Source: Anagrus nilaparvatae (taxonomy: Eukaryota > Arthropoda > Insecta > Hymenoptera > Mymaridae). From it: a stretch of 64,000 nucleotides of DNA. The position numbers and the translations under genes are program-made. Numbering within the stretch: the stretch's first letter is position 1; each line of letters opens with the position of its first letter. This document shows positions 49,194 through 62,312 of this stretch, in pieces. The stretch is taken from positions 58,930,501-58,994,500 of the forward strand of contig JAKSXM010000007.1 in the NCBI GenBank assembly GCA_022575985.1, given 5' to 3'. The notes beneath the pieces are model-generated. The model saw only the letters and a list, made by a program, of their open reading frames with translations. It did no database searches and had not been told where the DNA came from.

Positions 49194-49252
49194 TATGTTT
49201 TAAAAGTAAAATATTTTTAAGTGAACTTAGAAATACAAATTGTTTAAACATT

Positions 49253-49590
49253 AAATTATTATTATTATTATTATTAATCTTTATTTGCCAACTACAAAAT
49301 ACATATCATTCAACACACTCAATTGTCAATTACATGCATAATAAAATAATACATAAATCAATAGATATTAATATAATTTACAATATATAAGAATAAAATT
49401 TTATGTGTACTTAAATTAAAATTAAATAAAAGAAAATTTACAATAAAATGACTATTCAAAAGTTAACTGTAATAGTAAATAGGTAAATAGTTAAATAGTA
49501 AATATCAATGATACATAGTCAATTACAAGATGATTGGTGCAAATGCCACCAACACTATTGTTCATTCTCTAATTTATGAAAGTAAAGTCT

Positions 49591-49625
<35 letters not shown>

Positions 49626-51600
49626 CTTTGTTTGGAGGCAGCTTGTCCTCCTGGCTTTCTAGTGCGCAAGAGCGTTATTCAGCCTGCATGTGATTTGAGT
49701 GACCTCTATAATAAATTTTGTTGGCGTTGTGTTTTCGTTGCTATGGAGACATTTATGCTAAATTGATTTATATATATTTTTTTTTAATTAAAAGGTGCAT
49801 TTTTGGACCTCATATATATGCCTTAAAATTGAAAGTTTATTTGCTGCAGATAATCTATTAGTTTTTTAATGTAAAGTGTGTTCCTTGTTGATAAGATGTT
49901 GCTTAAACTTGAATTATTTTGAACGTTGCTATTTTCTTTTATAATCTGTGTTAAGCACCTGTCTCTTTTATCTTTATATAGGTCACAGTTAAGCACATGC
50001 TCGATTGTTGCTGTATTGTTGTTACAGTTGCACATTGGACTGTCCGCTAAATTTATTTTGTGTAAAAAAACCTTGTTGTTTGTATATCCGGATATCAGTC
50101 TTAGATACCTGACTGCCTCTTTGCTGCTCCAGTTCTTAATTTCAGCAAGTTCGTTGTTTGAGGTTTTGACCAGGAAATTTGTGTTATTTGAATAATTTTT
50201 GTAACCTTGTGTCTCGTTCCATACTTCCATTTGTAAGTGCCACTCCTGGTAGAACGTAATCTGTATTTCTTTTGTAGGTGTTGAGTAGTCGTCGCACAGT
50301 TTTTCTACTTTTTTGGATAAGTGGGCCTTTTTTGCAGCTGTGTCAGCTTTTTCATTCCCTATTATTCCTTTATGTGCTGGAACATATGCTATAGTGATTT
50401 GAAATCCATTTTTCTATAGTAGCTGCAATTTATGTTTTATGTCCAGAACTATTGTGTTTGTATGGGCGCTGATTGCCTTTTCGCTTAGTTTATTTATGAT
50501 TTCTTGAGAGTCTGAAAAGATTATCGCTCTCTTGATTTGTTTTTCCCATACGTGCCAGGTTGTTTTGAGGATGGCAAAAGCTTCAGCGTCAGTTGAAGAT
50601 GTGTGTTCTGGTAATTTATAGATTAACGCTTGATTTGTTGATGGTATGTAAATGGCAGCTCCTATTTGGATAATGTTATTTGGCTTTGTGATGTTCCTGT
50701 ATCCATCTGTGTATATTTGTGCAAAGTCTTTGTATGTGTTGTAGTAATACTTTTCAAATTCTTGTTTATGTGATATGTTTATTTCTTGCATATATACATC
50801 TATGTTTGAAATGAATAGTTGACTTTCTAGAGGATAATTATAGCACGTTGGCAACTCATATCTTGACAAGTTATATTTGTTTAAAATTTTTCCACTCTCA
50901 TTATATAAGTTTAGAATGTTGCTTTTTTTACCGTATTTTTTCTTTTTTAGTAGTTGTTCTAAATATTTAATTTTGACTGGTAGCATATGTTTTAGTTGTT
51001 TATGTATTTTTATGAAGTATTTAATAATATTCATTTTTCTTCTTGCTGACAAGGTTGGCAAGTTTGTTAATTTATGTAGTGAAAACCTAAGGGTGTTCCT
51101 CGTTAGCCCTGTACATAGTCTTATGGATTGGTTTTGTATTACGTCAAGTTTTTTTAGCAGTGTTGGAGTGGCTTCAATGTAGCATATTTGCCCCCATTCC
51201 AGGATTGATCGTATAAGTCCTTTGTATATCCTAATTAAATTAAAAGGGTTTGCTCCCCAGGTTAGATTAGTCATTGCTTTGATCAAGTTCAGAGCTCTGT
51301 TTGCCTTTTTTATAATGTGATCAATGTTTTCCTTCCAGGTCCGTTTATGATCAAAAATAACTCCAAGGAATTTAGTGCTTTAAGCTTGTTTTAATGACTG
51401 GTTTTTGATGACTATCTCATAGTCTTCTATGTTGGCTTTTGTTTTAGAAAACATCATAAATTTTGTCTTGTTCACAGCCACATTCAACCCTATAGAAAGT
51501 AGCCAATCAATTAGGTGTGAAGCAAATGTTATTATAAACCTATATATAAATTTTGGTGATGATTGGTTGAGTAGATTTTGAGTAATCGTGTACACAAACT
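49253..51600 (-). pseudogene. 5'-truncated non-LTR retrotransposon with RNase H domain, inserted in Toll copy 2
   Basis: Minus strand, one reading frame from about 51595 to 49823 with only two in-frame stops (near 51380 and 50414). The order is: distal reverse transcriptase/thumb text (GLNVAVNKTKFMMFSK, STKFLGVIFDHKRTWKENID, SILEWGQICY), RNase H (QIYTDGYRN, DAEAFAILKT, IIFSDSQEII, YVPAHKGIIGNEKADTAAKK) and a C-terminal zinc-knuckle-like MCNCNNNTATIEHVLNC. The catalytic YADD and everything before it are missing, the usual 5' truncation of target-primed insertion. The 3' tail toward 49,253 has a 30+ base A-run (T on plus, about 49591-49625) and ends ttggcaaataaagattaata plus (ATA)n. The organisation with RNase H suggests an I- or R1-like clade. 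It interrupts Toll copy 2 just before the membrane-span codons. Confidence 0.88.
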
Positions 51601-54600
51601 CATGAAACGTTGTTTCGAGAAAAACGCGTTTAAAGTTTTTTGAAGTAAAAAATAGATGATATAATCCTTGAATATCTTTATCTCGCGCGATCCTCTATAA
51701 AAACATATAACTCGGTAAATAATAAAGATATTGATCTGAAATTTTTTGTGTATATTTTTGAAATGTTTTTCAAGAATTTAAAAAAAAAAAAAAATTTTCG
51801 TTTTTTTTTTGGTTCTAGAGGAAGTGCCGGCCTTAATTAGTATTTTTAGAATATCTTTATATTTTTTGAAAACCATCTCTTTTAATTTATTTTTTTGATA
51901 TGGCTCTTAAATTATGATAAATTTTGCAATTATTTCTTGATTGCAAATAACATACCATTTTCAGGAAAAAATAAACACTAGTTTTCAACTGCGTAAGATT
52001 CTAAAGCTTAGGTGCATGTATTTGAAGGCACATATATATGAAAAGAATTTGTATTCATGGTGTTTGAAGTAGAACATCAAAATTTATACTGTTAACAAAA
52101 ATAAAAAATTTTTGTTAAACAGTCACCAAATATAACTCAGTAATTTTTTAAAAAATTACTTAATAGAATCCCTTGAAAAGGAGTCTTATATAGTAGTACT
52201 CGAAACGTTGGGAAAAATATTTATAATAAACATCTTTGCTCTGGAGAAGTCGATTTCTCATTTATTCAACTTTAAAAATAGATTTATTTTATAACAAAAT
52301 AAACCAAAATATTTGTAAAAAAAGTAGTAAGTAAAAAAAATATTGTAATATTTATACAAACTCTAAAGGTGTATTCTATTTAAAAAAATATATAAAAATT
52401 TTGTTATCAACTTCATCTGGGAAAACCCACATTAAGCTAGAATTCTTATGTATATTCAAATATAGATTGAATTCGTAAATAACAATTTTTTGTTGTTAGA
52501 TTTAAATCACCACTTCTCAGAAAAATATAAAAAGTTAAAGCAATAATTTTTATACAAAACTACTTTGACATTTATTTTTTTTATTCAAATTTATTTAATA
52601 TAATAAAAAAAAAATACTTAATATTATAAAATTATTAAACCAGTCAGAGAAATTGCATATTGAAATTAACCTTGACAATGAAATATTGTATATAAAAAAA
52701 TTAGTAAAAGTAAGATTATATAAAGTTATGATTATAGATAGTCATTAACTGATAGACCTGTTCCTGACAAAACTAATTAACATATAGTAAAAAATTTTGA
52801 ACTTCATTTTATTATCGAAATTATGTAAATTATTGAATCCGAGTTGAATCTAATAATAACTTTTTGATAATATCAAATTGGTAAAAATAATAATCTTAAG
52901 ATAAAAAAATACGAATTTTTGCATTCGATTGTATCAATTATTTTTAACGCTTTTTCTGTTTACTAAGAGTTAAGGCTCTATTTTATTGCTACTAAATTTT
53001 CATTATTATTTTTGTATGGGACTGTTTTTAAAACTTTATTTAAACATTCATTAAATGTCAAAGTATGTAGAGTGTAGATCTGAATATTCTTAGCTCTAAA
53101 TAAGCTAAAATTATATTTTCAAGAACTAGAAATGTTTATTTACTAAGAGTAGTATTAATATAATGAGCTAATTAGGCCAGAAAAGTAAATAATGACCAAA
53201 ATCACATGGCGGTCGGTAGCCACTGACAAAAAAATAAAATTCGTTTCTTTTATTTTTATTGTAGCTAAATTAACTTTTTTTGGCATAAAATGTACTTTAA
53301 AAATTACAATAAAATAAACTTTATTCCTTCAATTTATATTATATTACATTTGCCCACCAGGGCGTTAAACTCTTACGTAAAATTTGGTACAGAATTTTTA
53401 GCACTCGTACTACGCCTAGGTAACCCAAAAATATTTTAAGCACCCTGTGCAAAAAGCTTCAGACTAGCTTAAACTAATATTACTCTCACCCAGCTACGAT
53501 AACAATTTTGAGCCCTTCATACATAATATACTATCAAAGAGATACAAAATTGAAATTATCTAATCTAAAGCTACAAATTTAAAAAAAGAAAAAAAATAAT
53601 CTATTTATTCTTTACACATTGATAATATTACATACAAAATTTTTTATGCTTGGCTTAAATTATTTTAAAATATTATTATTTGATTTACTTTAAAACCATA
53701 AGGCCTTGATCTTGTAACTTTAAATTATAAAAATAAAATATGAGTCAAATGTTATCTTTCATTTTGCTGATATCAACAATGTTTTCTGTAATTTGAACAG
53801 CATGATTATATTACTTTTTTTACTAGAATAATATTTTTTTATATAAAATACTGAATTTTTAGAAAACAATTCGTAAATATTATATATATCGTAATTTATC
53901 AACTACAAACTCCATATAAAGATATAAAAAATAAAAATTATTTAATTAATAAAAATTTATTACGATCATTAGTTTTTTGAGATATAAAAAAAGAAATATA
54001 TAGCCATTGAGAATCATGAACATGAATAAAGAAATAAATCAGAACGATAAGATAATTATAAAAGAGCGAAGAAGATTATTATAAAAAGGCCTAAAGGTGA
54101 ATGAATATAAATAAATTTATGTAAACCTATTATCTATGCTAGATTATAAAATTCTAAAGTCTTAATTATTGTAATCTTATTTTTATTTTAAATTAGCCAA
54201 TCTAATATTAAAATTATTTTTTTTTTAAAAAAGATTCACTATATTGTAATTTTCTTAGTGTGAGTTTTTTCTGTTTTGATTTACGGAGGTGGAGAAGGTA
54301 GATAAAATATTCATATAGTAGTAATCTTTACGAATATATTTTTATTTTCTTACATATATATGTGTTATTTTATCAGCGCGTGATCGGCATGAGCAGCTTC
54401 TGCATTTAAAAAAAAAATTGTATAGTCACAGGTGATCTACGTCCATGCATAGCCTTCGCATTCCCACGCGGATTGTAGCATGCAATATTACTTGTACAAA
54501 GATTTTCTTGTATAGTAAGTAAATTTATAAGTGGCGCTTTACAATTATTATCCAAAGATATATTATGTTCTTTCATGCACTTGACATTCAGATAATGTCA

Positions 54601-55235
54601 AGGAATGTTTTCTTTTTTTTTTCTTTTTCATTTTAATTATACATTTTACCATAATAGATCTACTAAAACTTACGTCAATTGAATATTTATAGTCTATTTA
54701 CGGCTTGTGTCCAGAAAAGTAAAAAATGGTCCAAATCTTACGTAAATTAGCTTCCGAGGTGAGGTCGAGCCTAGCGGGAGAAAATTAATATCATGTACTA
54801 CGCTAAATTCAAATTCAAAAATTAACTTATTTGTTCTACACTTTTGTCGAATTTGAATTTTTGAAATTATATTTTTTTAATATTCTCCCTCTAAGTTCTA
54901 TGGCCTTTCTCTCGCAATTGTCAAAATAAAGTTCAATATGTATATAAAGACTGAGGATGATTAGCGAGCACTCGGTATTTATTGGTTTTAGACTAAATTA
55001 GGGTTCGATCATTGATAACGAAAGCGTGAGTGTAAAAAAAAAAAATATCACAGGTAAAAAATAAAAAAAATTAAAGCTTTAATAGATTTCAAAATAAGTA
55101 GGGTAAAATAAACTTCTGTGCATCTCATATACCAAAAAAATTAATATTTTGCACAAAAAAAACATTGAATTATTATTTTTGTTGTTTGTATCGCCCATTT
55201 CATATGCAATCAAAATATTTTCATAATAATCACAG
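51601..55235. other. Gene-free AT-rich stretch of 3.6 kb
   Basis: No exon, RNA gene or element end recognised. Two places carry the dispersed motif (ccagaaaagtaaa(t/a)aatg at about 53180 and 54712). The lost 3' half of Toll copy 2 was looked for here and not found. Confidence 0.4.
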
Positions 55236-56070
55236 AAGATTTAAATAATAATTTAATAATAACAATTAATATCAACAAAAACATTGATTCAGCTAAATCA
55301 TTTACTGACAAATGGTTTCTAAACATTTCTGACCCACATACCATCAGAAATTGCAGAAATAGTTGGTTTTGGTCCAAATTTAAGTGAATCTGGTGATATC
55401 AATAAGCATGATACTATTGAATCAATAAAAAATATTGAGAATGGTTTTTACTTAACCACTAAGGAGATTTTTAAAGACCAATTCTAATAAACAATTCACT
55501 AAAGTTGAAAAATTTAAGGAGATTCAAGACATCCCTAATAAAAATCCGGGCATCTGTAAACAGCTGCACAAGATTATAAATTGTCTTAACAAGACCAAAA
55601 ATATCAACATACACAAACATGCTGCTTGTAAAATTTTTGGCAAAAAGATAAATAGATTCAACAACTTTCTAAAAATAAATAAGAAAATAATATTCACATC
55701 TGTTGATAAGAGCAATACAACCATTTGTATGAACAATGATATATACATCAGAAGTGGGGAACACCTTTTATCAAACCAAGAAATATATGAAATAGTCAAT
55801 AAACCAAAATGCTATTAACATCTTTACAGAAAAAATATAGCCAGTTTCTAAATCATTGTTGAAAACAAGGATATTTAATGCCCAATTAAAATCCATTCCT
55901 ACTGACACAAACATATACCTTAGTTGTCACTATTTATTTTCCCCCGATCCAAAATTTCATAAAATTGATTCAATAGATAATTTACTGCCTGATTTCAATA
56001 TTCCAGTTAGACCTGTCACGACTAATTATAATAGTTACTCTAATCTCGTGACAAGAATCTTATTATAAAA
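55236..56070 (+). pseudogene. Decayed Penelope-like element fragment
   Basis: Pieces in shifting frames parallel the intact ORF at 2.6 kb: KWFLNISD / IPSEIAEIVGFGPNL against KWFTNLSDKEIPDN; IFTSVDKSNTTICMN against MFTLADKSNTTVCIE; and PVRPVTTNYNSYSN against GRPVVSDVNTPGSF. It covers only the N-terminal third to the start of the reverse transcriptase, with several frameshifts and stops. An old copy from a related but distinct subfamily. Confidence 0.7.
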
Positions 56071-56138
56071 TATTTTGATTAAATTAATATGATCGCTAAA
56101 AGTGCTGTTGGTTTTTATTACCCATTGTAATTTAATAA

Positions 56139-56770
56139 ATGACACAATATTTGAATGAAATCGACCAATTGCTGTTAAACATTAAAGTACCTCCAACTTT
56201 TCATCGAATGTCCAGAAAAATTTCAGGATTTCCTGATTACAAGTCATATGAATTTCATAATCGGTTGCTGTATTATTCTCTGCTAATACTTAGAAAATAT
56301 TTACCAGAAATTTATTTCCAGCACTAGCTGTTATTAGTTGTAGGAATATTTCTACTCAACAATGACGAATTATCCCATCAAAACAATCAATTAGCAGCCA
56401 AATGCTTATAACAAATTTAATTCTGAAATAGAAATTTTATATGCGAACCGCGAATACCCATATGATTCTCATCAAACCGTTCATTTAGCTCTTTTTGTAA
56501 AACTTTCGGGTCCTCTTTTTACAACATCGGCTTTTCCATTTGAAAATAGGAGTGGACTTTTAGCTAACATGGTAAATGGTAACTAGAATATTGGGAATGA
56601 AATTGCAAACAAATTAAAACTTCAGTTTCAATATGATTGTGTAAAATGTAAGGTATTGTTGAATAACTATAAAGATGAAAAAAAATCATATAATATTAGA
56701 AATCTTGATGAAAATAATGTAAATAAGTATTTAAAGTCACTTTTTGTGAAACAAATAAATTTTTAATATA
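56139..56770 (+). pseudogene. Decayed tnp2-like (CACTA-type) transposase C-terminal fragment
   Basis: Text pieces FHRMSRKISGFPDYKSYEFH, LLYYSLLILRKYLPEIYF, then in another frame HLALFVKLSGPLFTTSAFPF and ENRSGLLANMVNG resemble the tail of animal and plant tnp2-type transposases (the DUF4218-like segment, with the conserved GPL...FPFE). At least two frame changes and several stops break it. Identified by pattern memory. Confidence 0.55.
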
Positions 56771-56929
56771 TCAACGATACAAAATAAATAATATTTTATA
56801 CGCACCACAAATTTACAAAGAATGCAAAACAAACAGCTATACGGTCGAGGCAAAAACTAAAAAGCAATAAGAATTAAAATTTTTTTCAATAATATGCTTT
56901 TTTTTGTAAGATTCTTATTTTTGAATTTG

Positions 56930-57670
56930 CGTTCTCTTAACCACGGTAGAACATAAGAGACTTTTAATACCACAAGAATTTCTCTTAATAAAGTTTACAA
57001 CTCTCAAACCTTTAAGCTGAATATAATTTATATGTTGTTGAAAGCTCAGTTTAGTATCAAAAAAGATTCCCAAATCTTTATAAACTATTTCCCTAGTTAA
57101 AGCAACATTATTTATTAGAAAATTCTAATCAACAATTCACTTTCAGCCTTATGTAACAACTTTACATTTTTTAGCTTCTAATATCATACCATTATTATTA
57201 CACCATTCATTTACTGCAGTTGGATCTTATTTGTAATTTAAATCCATCATCATTACTACCAATACTTTTGAACAATTTTAAATCATCTGCAAAGAGCAGG
57301 AATCATTTATGTAAATTAAAAACAATAGGGGACCAAGATATGACCCTTGACCAACCCCTATTTCATACCCTACCAACAGCTATTTCATCAGTAGAGATAC
57401 ATTCCCTATTCTTACTCTTTGGGTCCTGTTTCTTAATATGGTTAAGAACCACTTTAAGAGAGGACCATGGTCACCATAATGATTTAATTTATTCAACAGT
57501 ATTTTCACATAAATTTTATCAAATGCCCTTTGCATATCAGTGTATATAACATCAGAATTGCAACAATTACAGGTTTCAAAAACAATATTGTCCAAAAAAA
57601 CATTTAAATTTGTAACTGTAGGTCTACCTGCAAAAAAGCCATGCTGCTTTTTGTTATAATTAATAAAATC
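56930..57670 (-). pseudogene. Decayed jockey-type reverse transcriptase fragment
   Basis: Minus strand: DVIYTDMQRAFDKI, LLNKLNHYGDHGPLLKWF, then after a frameshift GVGQGSYLGPLLFLIYINDS, KCKVVT and YKDLGIFFDTKLSFQQHINY. These are the palm and thumb motifs of jockey-superfamily elements. Stops and frameshifts are frequent, and the copy is unrelated in detail to the element at 31 kb. Confidence 0.8.
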
Positions 57671-58176
57671 TTAAAATTTTCAGCATGTTATATTCTTTTA
57701 TTATTCAATGATTATAAAAAAATAAATCTGATATTTCACTATAAATTAATATTAAATTACAAAATTGAATAACTGGATATAAAGTTTAAAAGTTACTTAA
57801 AAACTTGCTGTACTTGTTAAATAAATAAAAAATAAAAATTATTCAATCTATAAAAAAAAAAAATTACACATAGAAGTGCGCAATTATCAGTTTGAGGAAG
57901 TTGTCCAGAAAAAATAAAAAAAAAAAAGCCAGCATATATAAAAAAAAAAAAGAAGATTCTTCTTCTTTATTTTATCTTTTTTCTTATACATTTATAATAA
58001 ACGCGCTTGAGGGACTTTTGCTTTTATCTGTTTTGTTTTTCTTCAAGCATTATATATACTTTACCATACCGTGAAAATACTTCTTCTTCATTTGATTGGA
58101 CATGCCAAAAGGGAAAAAAAATGTAAAGTATCAAGAAAATAACAACTTTACTTCTTAATAATTATCATTCCTTACA

Positions 58177-58215
<39 letters not shown>

Positions 58216-60149
58216 TTCTTCTTCTCTTAAAAAGTAAGAAAATTTATTTATAGAATTATATTTTTTTAAATCAATTAAATAATTTTAAATAATATTGGCA
58301 TTTATATAGAATATTTTGTAAAAAAAACAGAAAATAGAGAAATAAAAAGTGTTTTGCCTCAAAGGTTCTAAATATAAAAAAAAAAGTTATTTATTTTTTT
58401 GCTCATCTGGAATTCCATCGATTGAAAAAAAAAAAGCATAAGAAGTAACAAAAAATATATATTGAATAGTTTATAAAAAAAAATAACAGAAGAAGAATAA
58501 AAGAAGAATTACAAGTATATAAACAGTAGAAATGCAGAAAAGAAATAGAAAGGGAGAAACTGAGAGGTCAGTAGTATCTAGAAACAAGTATTTACGATGA
58601 TAATAAATGATAATGATGATTATGATTATTATTATATATATATATATATATATAAAGACAGGAAATATTTTTTTGCAGTATTATGGTATAAGCTACACCT
58701 AGGTATAATTTTCAATAATTTTTTTTAAATCTATAACTTGTTTTGTAAATAATATAAGATATAAATATAAAATATATATTCTGACAAAAAAAAAGAAAAA
58801 TAATAATCATAAAAGAGCTTGCAGGTGTTCGTAAAATTGTAAAAAGGAAAATTTTTATCTAATAATAATAGCAAAAGTTATAATGAATGTTTTTTTTATA
58901 TATAAATATATGGATGATTCTTTAGAAATTTCATACACAAGATCCATTTGAATAATACAGAAAATGCTTAGAGTGTGATAATAACGAAATAAAACATTTT
59001 TTTTGAGTGCTCTTATGCTTTATAGCTTGTATGTAACTGAATGTGTTAACACAATCAATTTGCATGTAACGTGTTTGCTACCACTGAAAGCTGGGTAAAT
59101 TATTTAAATCTGAATAATTTATTCAATAAATTGAGCTAACAATTGTTTAGATATTTCGCCTCTGACTAAATAGTGTGAGGCTCGTCAGTACGTACACTAT
59201 TTAGCCTTAAAAAATACAATTATTATAATTATTTAAATGTTTTCAAGTAACGTTGAAATAACGTTGAATATTTGTTGTCTATGTTTTTAGTAACCGGATC
59301 CTGAATTTTGTGATTCATAATTATTAACTTTATTAGAAGTTATTCTATAAGTACCTAATCCCAAATTAATTTACGTCTTTAAATACAAATTATTAAATAT
59401 AAATTATTAAAAATACAAATTTTATAATACAAATATTAATATTAATACAAATTTTTAAATATAAATTATTCTACGTCCCTAAATCATTATTTTGTCCCAA
59501 AACTGAATTAATCAAAAATATTTTTCGATTATTCTGCCCTTCCCTCCCCTTAAATCAGACACATTTGACCAACACTCATTAAATCAGATTTGACCTCCCT
59601 ATATTAAGTAAGAGACTCCTTTACTCCCTCTTCCAATTTTTAATTTCATAAAGTATCCCTATGAATATCCATGTTAATATGTCTCTGTCTCTTGAAAATT
59701 ACCCTATAATACAAAATGTCTCCCTCGTGTTTAAATTGAATTTTTATTGTAAAAGTTTTTTCCAAGTGGCCTCTGGGGATAAAAAATAGATTCTTCATTA
59801 TAAAAATGGCTCCACCTCACGCCAATTTTCATATAAGGATAAATTGGTGCCTTGGGCCTAAATTGATTTCCTGATATAAAGTTGATCCCTGAGAGTGATA
59901 AGGTTCGACTTCAAAGGTTCGACTTCAATGAATATTATTGCAATGAAGATCAATAAAGTATTATTTTTCTAACATTGTTTTTCATGTATAAATAATTTTA
60001 GTATTTTCTAGTCATAATAGTTAATTTCATTAAAAAAATAAATAACTTAAAATCGTTTAGTATATATAAGTCATTACTTAATTAATTAATATTGCTGGTT
60101 ATTTATTACAATATTTTATATTATATTTGTTATTTTTGATTTATTTTAT
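57671..60149. other. Gene-free stretch with microsatellites and repeat debris
   Basis: Contains (TA)n at about 58176-58211 and 58632-58655, many A-runs, and from about 59320 to 59860 text (gaataat..., tccctcccc, aaatcagacacatttgacc) that resembles a diverged inverted copy of the minisatellite-bearing block at 7.9-8.3 kb. No exon supported. Confidence 0.45.
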
Positions 60150-60312
60150 TTATATTTGTACTTAATTTTTAATTTTTATATTGTAAAATAAATAAATTGT
60201 AACTTTTAAGCAGGGCCCATAAACAGATAATTACTATCTCCATGAGCATCATACTATGTATGTTTTAAGTGTATTAAACTTTCTGGCAATAAATAATAAT
60301 AATAATAATATT
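60150..60312 (+). mobile_element. Non-LTR retrotransposon 3' terminus, plus orientation
   Basis: gcagggcccataaacagata ... aaactttctggcaataaata followed by (ATA)n at about 60290-60312 has the form of a jockey/CR1-like 3' UTR ending in a short tandem repeat. No coding text precedes it, so it is a severely 5'-truncated copy. The same tail style, in reverse, ends the element at 49,253. Confidence 0.55.
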
Positions 60313-60384
60313 GCATAATGAAAATGGTAAAGGTCAATTCAGCTTCCTAGTAATAATTTTTAATGCCAAATATAGTATATTACG

Positions 60385-60490
60385 GTCCTAGGCCAGAAAA
60401 ATAAAGAATGGCCTAAATCGCATGTAAATTACCTTCCGAGGCGAAGCCGAGTATGGTTAACTGCGATTTGGGTCATTCTTTGTTTATGGC
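60385..60490. repeat. Dispersed motif with self-complementary halves
   Basis: ggccagaaaaataaagaatg and ttaccttccgaggcgaagcc are followed by tgcgatttgggtcattcttt, the inverse of the first part. Variants occur at about 20290-20340 (inside element E), 53180 and 54712-54775. Confidence 0.7.
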
Positions 60491-62249
60491 CGAGGATTGT
60501 ACAAAATTTTTCTGTGACTGTGGCGAGAAAATGCGTCTTTGCCGGATGCGCAGCGTCCAGGAAATACGTACTTTCGGGTCGCAGAAAGAAAAAAACTTTT
60601 TTGCATTTAGGAACATGTTAAGTTTCTCTAAGAATTTTTCTAAAATTTACCCCATTTCGTAGGAGCTGTAATATTTATTTTTAACACTATTTTAGCGAGA
60701 GATGAAAACGGGCTCCGGAAATGAAAAGAGCGACCCAAATTACCTTTAAGGAAAGTTTTTTAGCCTAAAACATACAGTTTTTATAATCCAATATTTGAAG
60801 TGTCCAAGAGCTGTCGGTTAGGCGTTAATCGAGGCGTTAATTAATAGTTTAAGCCAGAAAATTCCACCTCCTACTCTCCTAAATACCTTTCTAAAAATTT
60901 TATACGACCCTTAATTATAAAAAAGAATTCCCCAAATTGTAGTTTAAGGTTTTGACTCGGATGTTAACCAACGCTCAATTTGGGCCTATTTTATTTTTCT
61001 AGCCATGGGTCCTAATGTACTATTATTTCTATAAGATTAAAAGTTTATAAGTGCATTATTATAAGGAGCTTCTTTTATCCAACAAGAATCTTCAGTTTTG
61101 TATTGCATATCATTGTATATTTTTTATCTTCTTTATCAAGAGTTTATATTTTAAAATACACCTACTTTTTGATCTTTTCACGATTTTAAAATTTTTATAA
61201 GGTTTTTTTCTTCAGGTATATTAAACCCAGGGTATTTGGGCAGAGATTTTTAGCTTTATTAATAATAAAGCACTAAGGGTTGATAAATTTTTTTCTGATT
61301 AATCTAAAAATCATAAACATTTGAAGAGTAAAAGATAATAAAAAATTATTGCAATCAAAATTTTTCTCTCCACCCACTGGTGATTCAAGTATCATCTTTT
61401 AAAAACTGAAAATATAGGTGTGTTATAAAACTAAAGTTTTTTGAAATGGAATATGTTCAGTGGTGAATAAGGGGGTGTATTAAATAAACTTAGAATATTT
61501 TTGATTTAAGGACTTAGAATAATTTTGATTTAGAAACTTATTATAATTTCGGTTTTAGGACTTAATAATTAGGGAGTATATTTTAAAACTATTATAAGTG
61601 AACATGTTCATAGTCGTTGGTTGTGTGACCACACAAACCAATCAAAAGTTTTTTTATTTAAAAATAAACTTTCTCACAAATTAGATGAGCAGCTTAATTA
61701 TTTTAAAAATTGAATTATGCATTGGTAATAATCTCTTCCTTTCCTATATTGCCCATAAATTTCATAAAAGCATGGTTAAACTAAAAAGGAATCGTCCATA
61801 TACATAAACACATTAAAAAATTTAATATATTTTTTTATTACATATTTTATAAGATTTCTTATATAATTATCTATTATTATCTATAGGCTCTCATAGTTTT
61901 TCTTAGAGCGCATTTAATAACTTTCATCAGCACCTTCATAGTATATTTGGACCTAAATACTCAGAAACCAAAAAAAGCTTTTTTTTAATACTAAAAAAAA
62001 CTTATATAAAATAATTACATTACTATTTGATAATTACGTGTATAATAATAAAAGAATAACACATAAGTAAAAATATAAATAGCATTATAGGGCTTTTTGT
62101 TATTGTTGTAGTAGTAGTGGTGAATCATCTGATGGTACTATTCCACACAGATTCTTTTTTTATTTTTTTTATTTTTATATTTCTTTTTTTTATTTTTTTT
62201 TTACATCCCCTCTCTTTCTAGAAAATCCCTCAAACAGAGGATTCTTAAG
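60491..62249. other. Gene-free stretch
   Basis: Short frames only. 61480-61660 repeats the wording of the 8.06-8.40 kb block (gacttagaataattttgatt; gtgaacatgttca and cacacaaacc(a/g) text). Nothing coding is supported. Confidence 0.4.
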
Positions 62250-62312
62250 GGGGCCCCAGGCGCGCCGCGCGGCCAGTTCGAGATCGCGACCCTAACTCTT
62301 AACGTCCGGTTA
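62250..62312. promoter_or_regulatory. Isolated GC/CpG-rich patch upstream of the signal-peptide exon
   Basis: About 60 bp, including gggggccccaggcgcgccgc followed by gcggccagttcgagatcgcg, stand out sharply from the surrounding AT-rich DNA. It lies roughly 130-190 bp before the ATG at 62444 and includes ccagttcg, close to the arthropod initiator consensus. A core promoter role is inferred only from position and composition. Confidence 0.35.

Larger units (their letters stand above)
41780..49252. repeat. Segmental duplication, copy 2
   Basis: Direct partner of 14.49-29.93 kb. It lacks seven or more insertions seen in copy 1, so it preserves their unoccupied sites. It has two of its own: the palindrome at 46.8-47.8 kb and the non-LTR element that ends it at 49,253. 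The sequence matching copy 1 after 29,930 (membrane span and TIR) is not found downstream in this window. Confidence 0.9.

Noticed and set aside
51601..55235. Displaced TIR half of Toll copy 2 downstream of the retroelement
   Set aside because: No text resembling the membrane span or TIR codons of copy 1 is present.
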